Below are positions 24,001 to 33,000 of a stretch of 64,000 nt of DNA, piece after piece. Each line of letters begins with the position of its first letter. The first letter of the stretch is position 1. The notes under the pieces are model-generated. The model ran no database searches, was not told where the DNA came from, and saw only the letters and a program-made list of their open reading frames with translations. Where the stretch lies: positions 62,001 to 126,000 of the forward strand of contig CAJNDS010001968.1 in NCBI GenBank assembly GCA_905221605.1. Reading direction: 5' to 3'. Origin of the DNA: Symbiodinium natans (lineage: Eukaryota; Sar; Dinophyceae; Suessiales; Symbiodiniaceae). The position numbers and the translations under genes were made by a program.

Positions 24001-27000
24001 CTCGAGGAGTCTGGGCTGCAGAGCGGCGACACGCTGACCTTGCAGATGAGCAGGACCCAAGTTCGGGGAGCCAGTGCAGCATTTGCTGCGATCATCGGCG
24101 ATCGGTCGGTTGTGACCTGGGGCCATGCTGACTCCGGCGGCCACAGCGAAGCAGTGCAAGATCAGCTGAATAACGCGCAGCAGATCCAAGCTAGCTACTC
24201 TGCGTTTGCTGCCATTCTGGTCGGTGGGTCTGTTGTGACCTGGGGCAATGCTGAGACTGGCGGCGACAGCAGTGCAGTGCAAGATCAGCTGAAGGACGTG
24301 CAGCAGATCCAAGCAACCAGCTGCGCTTTTGCTGCCATTCGGTGTGATGGATCTGTCGTGACCTGGGGCAAAGCTGAGGCTGGCGGCGACAGCAGTGCGG
24401 TGCAAGATCAGTTGAAGGGTGTGCAGCAGATCCAAGCAACCAGCTGCGCTTTTGCTGCCATTCGGTGTGATGGATCTGTTGTGGCCTGGGGCAAAGCCAC
24501 CTATGGGGGCGACAGCAGTGCTGCACAAGACCAACTGAAGGGTGTGCACCAGATCCAAGCTACAAGATACGCTTTTGCTGCCATTCTGGTTGATGGGTCT
24601 GTTGTGGCCTGGGGCCACGCTAACTATGGCGGCGACAGCAGTAATGTGCAAGGCCAACTGAAGGGTGTGCACCAGATCCAAGCTACCTTCTCGGCTTTTG
24701 CTGCCATTCTGGTAGATGGGTCTGTTGTGACCTGGGGCAACGCATGGACCGGCGGCGACAGCAGTGCGGTGCAAGATCAGCTGAAGGACGTGCAGCAGAT
24801 CCAAGCTACCGGTTACGCTTTTGCCACCATTCGTTCCGATGGGTCCGTCGTGACCTGGGGCAGCGCTGTCTCTGGCGGCGACAGTGCTGCGTTGCAAGAT
24901 CAGCTCAAAAACGTAAAACAGATCCAAGCTACCATCTCGGCTTTTGCTGCCATTCTGGTCGGTGGGTCTGTTGTGACCTGGGGCAATGCTGAGGCTGGCG
25001 GCGACAGCAGTGCAGTGCAAGATCAGCTGAAGGACGTGCGCCAGATCCAAGCAACCACCTATGCCTTTGCTGTTATTCGGGGCGACGGATCTGTTGTGTC
25101 CTGGGGCCAAGCTCCTTATGGTGGCGATAGCAGTGATGTACAAGAACATCTCAAAGATGTGCAGCAGATCCAAGCTACCAGCTACACTTCTGCTGCCATT
25201 CTGGCTGATGGGTCTGTTGTGACCTGGGGCATCCCTGAGCTTGGCGGTGACAGCAGTGCGGTTCACCATCAGCTGATGAACTCGTAGTCCTTCTCCCTGG
25301 ATTATGCCAAAGTTAGTGCCAAAGTTAGCAAATGCCGATCAGTAGCGTTTGATTAGTTCACATGCAGGGCTCAAGGTCTCTAAACTGCAAACCCCAAACC
25401 TTAAACCCGGCATATACCTTAAAGGTCGAAACTGCTAGCACACACACGTGGCTTCACGCATAAGGGTCGCCATGGGGGTGGCCCCTTGTTGCGAAATCCG
25501 GTCCCGCTAGTAGGTTCATAGGGTTGAAGGATTGGGGACCACGTTTGAAAAAAAAAACGAGCGCATAGAGTCCCTAAACCCTAAACCCTAAACCCTGAAC
25601 CCTGAACCCTGAACCCTAAACCCTAAACCTAAACCCTACACCCTACACCCTACACCCTAAACCCTAAACCCTGAACCCTGAACCCTGAACCCTAAACCCT
25701 AAACCCTAAGCCCTGAATGAAGCCTGAACATTTATCCTGGCCAGGCCATGTTTGTCGACCAGCGTAGCAATGGCCGAGTGCCCTGGCGCCAGAGGAGTGT
25801 CATCAGACGGGCCCTAAACCCTAAACCCTAAACCCTAAACCCCAGACCCTAAACCCTAAACCCTAAACCCTAAACCCTAAACCCTAAACCCTTGACCAAT
25901 GTCATCAGAAGGGCCCCCCGAAGCCGCCCCGAAAAAGGGTTCCGGTGTTTCTCCCAGAGGTTTGGGGTTCAGGGTCTAGGGTGTACAGGGTTTCTGTTGA
26001 GGGTTTAGGGTTTAGGAAAGCACGTGAACACTTCGCGGTTCAATTCGAGGGGGTAGTGCCGGTTTGAGAGCCCGAAGCCCTAATTGTTGACAGGGTTGCG
26101 TTTGGCCACAAAACCCTAAACCCTAAACCCTAAACCCTAAACCCTAAACCCTAAACCCCAATACCTCTAGATGCTTTCCATTTGTGACTGCTGACAGGGC
26201 GTCCTGGGTTTGCGGAGCATGCCGGTGTACTCATCTTTCCGAAAGGTATTCCGCAAGAATTCTGCGAGTCAGCCCCAAACCCTGTCCGAAGCCACCGCAT
26301 GCCTCAGACTTTGAGAACCCTAAAGCCCGAATCGGGTTTAGGGTTCAGGGGTAGGGTTTAGGGTTTAGGGTTTAGGGTTTAGGGATTAGGGTTTAGGAGG
26401 TTTTCGGAGGTTTAGGAGTTTAGGAGGTTTCGGAGGTTTAGGAGATTTAGGACGCTTGGGAGGTTTCGGAGGTTTAGGAGGTTCAGTGGGCCTAGGGGAC
26501 GCTTCGCGTTCTTCAAGCCTCTTGTATAGTGAGTAGTTCTCTAAATGAGGCTCCCGTGGGGTCCTTGTTTTATGTGTGCCATGCTACACAGGGGGACCCT
26601 AATTGAGAGAGCTACCCGCATGTCGAAGCCAGTAATCCTAAACCCTCAGCCCTAAACCCGAAACCCGAAACCCTAAACCCTCAACCCTAAACCCTACAGG
26701 TGTACATCATCACCAAAGGCGACAACCGCAACAATGACCCCCAGTGGAGAGGCCGGGACTGGAAATCTGGATAGTTGGCGGGTCGGCTTTAGGGTTTAGG
26801 GTTTAGGGTTTAGGGTTTAGGGTATAGGAAACGAGACTCGCCGTTCAAAAGGCGGGGCGGAGGATTCAATTTCGTGTGGGTCTCGGGGGATGGGAGTTGG
26901 GTTTAAGGTTTAGCGTTTAGGGTTTAGGGTTTAGGGTTGGCTCTTGAAGGTTGTTTCCCAAACTAGGGGGTACCCCTTTATTTCCCCCCGCCCCTCAACA

Positions 27001-30000
27001 GAATAGAATCTCCTTGCCACGAAACGCGGTATTCATTCCGAGCGACCGAACCCCCCTCAATGAAAACCAAACTGGTGCACGATAGCAAGTGGCTTATAGG
27101 TGGGTTAGAAGTGCATCGATGATTGGATGAAAGCACCATAACCCTAAACCCTAAACCCTAAACCCTAAACCCTACACCCTACACCCTAAACCCTAAACCC
27201 TAAACCCTAAACCCTAAACCCTAAACCCTAAACCCTACATGAACCTCCGAGTACTTACGCCCGAGTCCCCCCCCGGGCGGCGCAGGCGGGGACCTTTTTT
27301 ACGTGGACCTTCCGGACACCTGGACGAATGGTGTGACCTGGGATGTTCCCCCCTTATACTAGCAGTCCTTTTGGGGATTAGGGTTTAGGGGTTAGGGTTT
27401 CGGGTTTAGGGTTTCGGGTATTCGGGTTTTGGGTTTAGGGTTTAGGGTTTATATAGGGATGGTACCGTTTCCCCTCTTTTTTTGGGGGTTCAAGGTTCCC
27501 TCGTACAGCAACCAACCCCAGAGGTTTATGGTTTAGGGTTTAGGGTTTAGGGTTTAGGGTTTAGGGTTTAGGGTTTAGGGTCATTCTAAGATTGCTACTG
27601 GGGCTTTGAAGTAACATGGCTTCTGGGCTTCTAAGGTCCCAAAACAATACAGCCCTTGGGAGTTCGATGCCCGGGTGGTTCTGTACATAAGGGTGTTGCA
27701 CTGGACCGCTTGTAAGCTTTACTCTCAGGGCTCTAAACCCTATACCCTAAGCCCAGGGCGGTTTTGGGAGGGATCCGGGATTATATTTGTTACCAGCAAT
27801 AGCGAAATATACTCCCCGGTGTATGTGCAAAATTCATCTGCGCTTGTCCTTTACCCTGTGTTTTTGGTTCAAGGTCCCCTGATAAAGTACCCTAAACCCT
27901 AAACCCCTAAACCCTGAACCCTGAACCCTAAACCCTAAACCCTGAACCCTGAACCCTGAACCCTGAACCCTGAACCCCAAACCCTAGTCATGATACGGTT
28001 ACTGGGTACCAAGGTTTTAGGGCCGCTTGTGCGCCTTGCATCTCAGGAACAAGCGGCCTCTCTGACCTTCCAGTCCACAGGCTGCTTTTTAGGGTTTAGG
28101 GTTTAGGGTTTGGGGTTTGGGGTTTGGGGTTTAGGGTTTAGGGTTTGCTTTTTCTGACCTTCCCTTGCGGCTCCAAGTATACAAAACCGAACCTGAATCG
28201 CTAACCCCGAAAACCTCAGCCCGAAGCCCTAACCCTTCCAGGCCTTACAACTTGAAACCCTAAACCCTAAACCCTAAACCCTAAACCCTGACTGAGCTCT
28301 TTCAAGAGGGCATGTTAAGCTTTAGCGGCCCGGTTGAGCGCACTAAACACGAAACCCCAAACCCGAAACCCCAAACCCCAAACCCGAAACCCCAAGCCCT
28401 GAACCCGAAACCCGAAACTCCAAACCCTAAACCCTAAACCCTAAACCCTGAAAAAGACTCCATCGCCCTTCAGCTGTTGCCCTTGGTAGTCCTTGGCCGT
28501 TGCTGCGGAGTTGTGTTGTAAGGTTCTTAAGGGTGGGGGGGGGTTCAAGGGGGGTATAGGGTTTAGGGTTTAGGGTGCAACCCGAGGTCCCGCAATATTC
28601 CACTACTCCCTAAGGCTCCCCGAGCTTCCCTAAGGTTCCTTAGGTACTTACCCTCCTTGGATCCCCTCCTTAAGAACGGGTTTAGGGTTTAGGGTTTAGG
28701 GTTTAGGGTTTAGGGTTTTAGGCTTAGGGTTCTAGGACGTAGCCCCTAAATTAACCCCAAAGAACCCCTAAGATCCCTTGACAGCGGGTCCCTCTTTTAG
28801 CCCTTGATTGTTGCTGAAGTCACCACATCCCGCGGGGGCGGGGGCCAAATTCAGTGCATCGTCAAGGCCTTACCGATCCGTTTAAGGTTTGGGACTGGGT
28901 TTACAGTTTTAGGGTTTGGGGTTTTGAGCTTTAAGGTTCTGGGTTTAGGGTGCAAGGTTTTAGGGTTTTAGGGTTTTAGGGCTTTAGGGTTTAGGGTTTT
29001 GGGGTTGGAATATTTTGTACTCTCCCGTATGGGGTCTAAGAGGGTCATATTTGGGAACATTCTTTAGAAGGGGTCTACTTGGAGGTTCATGGTACTTAAT
29101 AACCAAATATAACCGTACTTCTCACTCAACCAGTTATATAAGCCCTTTAAGTGCCCCAATATGGTTAAAGTTGGGTTATAAGTGCAGAAACTATTTGGTT
29201 GGTAAGTACCATGAACCTTCAAGTAGACCCTTCTAAAACATTTTCCCAAATATGATCCTCTTAGACCCCCAAAAAATGGCAAAGTACAAGATGCCCCTAA
29301 ACCCGAAACCCTAAACCCTAAACCCAAGTAAGGGCCAACCTGGGAAAGTGAAGCCCCTAAACCCTAAACCCTAAACCCTAACCCCTAAACCCTAAACCCT
29401 AAACCCCAAACCCTAAACCCTAAACCCTAAACCCTTCTGCGAGGCATCCGGATTCCGGTGGAATGGGCCACAGGGGCAGACATGACCCCGCACGGCTCAA
29501 TCATCTCCATCCGACTCTGGGCCAGGAAGGTCCTTAAACCCTAGGGTTTAGGGTTTAGGGTTTAGGGTTTAGGGTTTAGGGTTTAGGGTTTAGGGTTTAG
29601 GGTTCAACCCCAATCCCCCGAAAACCCTAAACCCTAAACAACCCTAAGCCCGCATCCTTGGGGGCATAGCGTATACTTGGAGGTTCAGGGTACTTAATAA
29701 CCCAATTCTTGACTGTACTTGTAACTCATTGTAACCACATTTTTCCCAAAGAGGGCTTATACAAATTATAAGTGGGTTATACGTTGAGGTACAAATGAGG
29801 TTAGAAGTGCCATGAACCTCCATGTAGAGGACGCTGAGGAGAACCGTTTGGGGAGGTGGAGAAAGTTCAGGTGGCCCAGGCTGTTTTTGTGCCCCTTTAA
29901 ACGATCCCGGGACTAGAGGTTAGGGTTTAGGGTTTTTATGTGCTTTAAACGGAGATAATGAGTGGGCACTCCCGGCAATGGAGCACACGTGATCATGGGT

Positions 30001-33000
30001 CGTGAGAGAGCACTCGAGCTCAGATGTCCCAGCAAAAGACGACAATTTTTTTTCGCATTCCGAGAGCCCCAGCGAGCCGGCCTCGAGAACAACCCTTGTC
30101 CCTTGACGAGAGCATCCCCCCCCCCCCCCCCAGGGTTTTGACACGCTTTTGGGGGGAAAATGTCTGCCAGCGAGCATGAGTGCCGTGTTTTACGGGGTTT
30201 CAGAGCATAGCTCTACAACAGCGTTACACCAAGCACCGAAACATGAAACTGAACCCCACACACCTGTTTTGGCACTTAGAAGCGGTGTCCACTACGTCTT
30301 TTGACCCACATCCAGCTGACCGAACTTACCATGACTGCTGCATGTATCCTTCCTGTCTGCTTTGCTCATACTATCTTTTGCAACTACATACGAACCTGCA
30401 CGCCCCTCGAAGGTTTAGGGTTTAGGGTTTAGGGTTTAGGGTTTAGGGTTTAGGGTTTAGGGTTTAGGGTTTAGGGTTTCTCGAAGTAGGGTTCGCAAGC
30501 ACCTAGCCCCCGCTCTTAGGTGCTGAGCTGAGCAGGTAGCCTCTTGACCGCTCGGCGTTGGACCAAAACCACTTCCACCCCAAAGACCGTAAGTGCTGTC
30601 CCAATGAGGAACCTAAGCCATACATGAACCCTAAACTTCATAATCTCAAACCCTAAATCCTAAATCCTAAATCCTAAACCCTAAACCTTATAGACCCTAA
30701 GGATCCTATGGCAACATTCTGATGTGGCCGCGTCTGGACGGCGAGTCCGTGGAACAGAGCATGGCGAAAAATGCGGCTTGGCAGTACTTTCCAAGCCCTG
30801 ACAGTTAGGGCGGACAGGGTGGCATCTTGTGTTGAGGGTGTAGGGTTTAGGGTTTAGGGTTTAGGGTTTAGGGTTTGGGGTCAGGAATCAGGGCTTGAAA
30901 GGCCTTATGAACCCCATTATGGAGAGAACGGGTACCGTGTCATTACTAAGCCGCTCTGGCACCTACTGTTGGGTTGGACATTCTTAGCATAAGCGTCCCC
31001 GAAGCCGTCATGGGGTCCTGTACCACACTCTCCCAGACACGGCTTCGTTAACGGTGTTAGGGTTTAGGGTTTGGGGTTTAGGGTTTAGGGTTTAGGGTTT
31101 AGGGTTTAGGGTTTAGGGTTTAGGGTTTAGGGATTGTTTGGTGAGGGGTCGCAAAGGCCGGCCATACTGGTAGCGGCCAAGTACCTGCATGGGTTGGGGT
31201 TCGCGGCTTGGGATTGGCGAGCTTTGTCGTATGCCAAGATCTACGTTACATATATTATGTGTCTATATCTACATCTATGTGTATATTTATAGATGCACAT
31301 ATATTGCTATAAACATGTCAATATCTAGAAGCTTATATATATATATATATTTACATGTATATATATGTATTTCATCTTTATCTATGTTTGTCGTTTTGGA
31401 GGGCATAAGAGGATCTGAGCCTCTGCGGACTTTCAACCCCCAAGTGGCCTGACGCGCCACTTCTTGATCTGGATTGTTCCGGGTGCCAAACTCGAAACCC
31501 CAAACGCTGCTTGAACCTTGAGCCCTTTTTTAAAGCCCCAAACCCCAAACCCCAAAGGTTTAGGGTTTAGGGTTTAGGGTTTAGGGTTTAGGGTTTAGGG
31601 TTTCCCAAACCCCAAAACCCAAACCCCCAAGTTAAACCCTAAACCCTGCCTGAACCTAGCTGCCTCAACGACCCCCTCCCCCCCCCGCAACAAAAGAACG
31701 AAAAGCAACGTGTTTGGGGGCATCTTGGAGGTTCATAGTACTTCGCAAGCGAACTTAACAATTGAAGCGGTTCAGGGTTTAGGGTTCAGGGTTTGGGGTT
31801 CGGGGTTCAGGTAGTATCCTAAACCCTAAACCCTAAACCCTAACCCTAAACCCTAAGCCCTCAACCAACCCTCAACCCTCAACCCTCAGCCCTAAACCCT
31901 AAACCCTAAACCCTAAGCCCTAAACCCTAAACCCTATACCCTAAACCTCCAACTCTCGTAGAGGCCTGCTATGTTAACAAGCAAGAGGAGCGGCAAGGAG
32001 AGGTGGCCTGGCCAGACCAAGTTTAGGGTTCAGGGTTTAGGGTTTAGGGTTTAGGGTTCAGGGTTTAGGGTTTAGGGTTCAGGGTTAAGGGTTCAGGCTT
32101 CAGAGGGTTTACAGTTAGGGGTTCAGGGTTCAGGGCTAGGGGGTTTACAGTTTTGGGGTTTGGGGTCTATAGGGTTCCGGGGGTTTAGAGATTAGGATTT
32201 GGGGTTGATGGGGCTGTTCCCAGACCCTCAGCCAACCCCTTGAGTCCTACAGCCTCAATAATTTGGGGCTCTGAATGCGAAGACAGCAAAGCCCAAAATC
32301 CCAAACCCTAAACCCCGAAACCCGAAACCCTAAACCCTAAACCCTAAACACGCCAAAAACGCGGCTCAGCGTTCCTGGTTGCAGAGCTCAGGGTTTGTGA
32401 AGATTCAGGGCCTTGATCTTCCGAAGCCAAAGAGTCCGAAGCACTGAGCCTTACATGGTTTAGGGTTCAGGGTTTAGAGTTTAGGGTTCAGGGTGCAGGG
32501 TTGAAGTTAAGGGTTCAAGGGTTATAAGTTAGAGCATTTGGGGTGTAGGCTTTAAGTTTAGATTTTAGGGCCTAGTCTCCTAAAGCCCTAAACCCTAAAC
32601 CCTGAACCCTAAACCCTAAACCCTAAACCTTAAACCTGCTTCTGGCACCCCCCAGCTACAGGGATGTCCAGCTGTACCCTTGTTCCCGCTTTCGTGTGGC
32701 TTCCTTGAAAGTCCAGGGTTTAGGTTTAGGTTTAGGGTTTAGGGTTTAGGGTTTAGGGTTTAGGGTTTAGGGTGACCCCCTCATCAGCAAGAAAAGGTTG
32801 TCAGGTTTAGGGTTTGTATGTAGGGTCTTATAGGGTTTATCGCGTTTATAGGGTTGAAAGGGCTTACCCTTAGTCCTAAACCCTAAACCCTAAACCCTAA
32901 ACCCTAAACCCTAAACCCTAAACCCTAAACCCTAAACCCTAAACCCTAAACCCTAAACCCTAAAAAGCCGTTTTATTCTTTGCCTGCTGGGCATCCTGGC

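Larger units (their letters stand above)
20690..25287 (+). repeat. Tandem segmental duplication carrying the two UBL-RCC1 genes
   Basis: Upstream sequences match in order: CTAGTCATGAACCTTCAAG at 20836 against CTAGTCATGACCCTTCAAG at 23048; CGACCTGTAG at 20958 and 23239; GTATGACTCATGGAT at 21107 and 23387; CAACCAAGCATCAAGCAGAC at 21158 and 23634; then the coding regions. The interval between matching points is longer in copy 2 because of three insertions. Unit about 2.3 to 2.6 kb, direct orientation. Confidence 0.8.

Noticed and set aside
23983-25269. 428-codon reverse-strand ORF over UBL-RCC1 copy 2
   Set aside because: Same explanation; residues follow the repeat, with no fold of their own.
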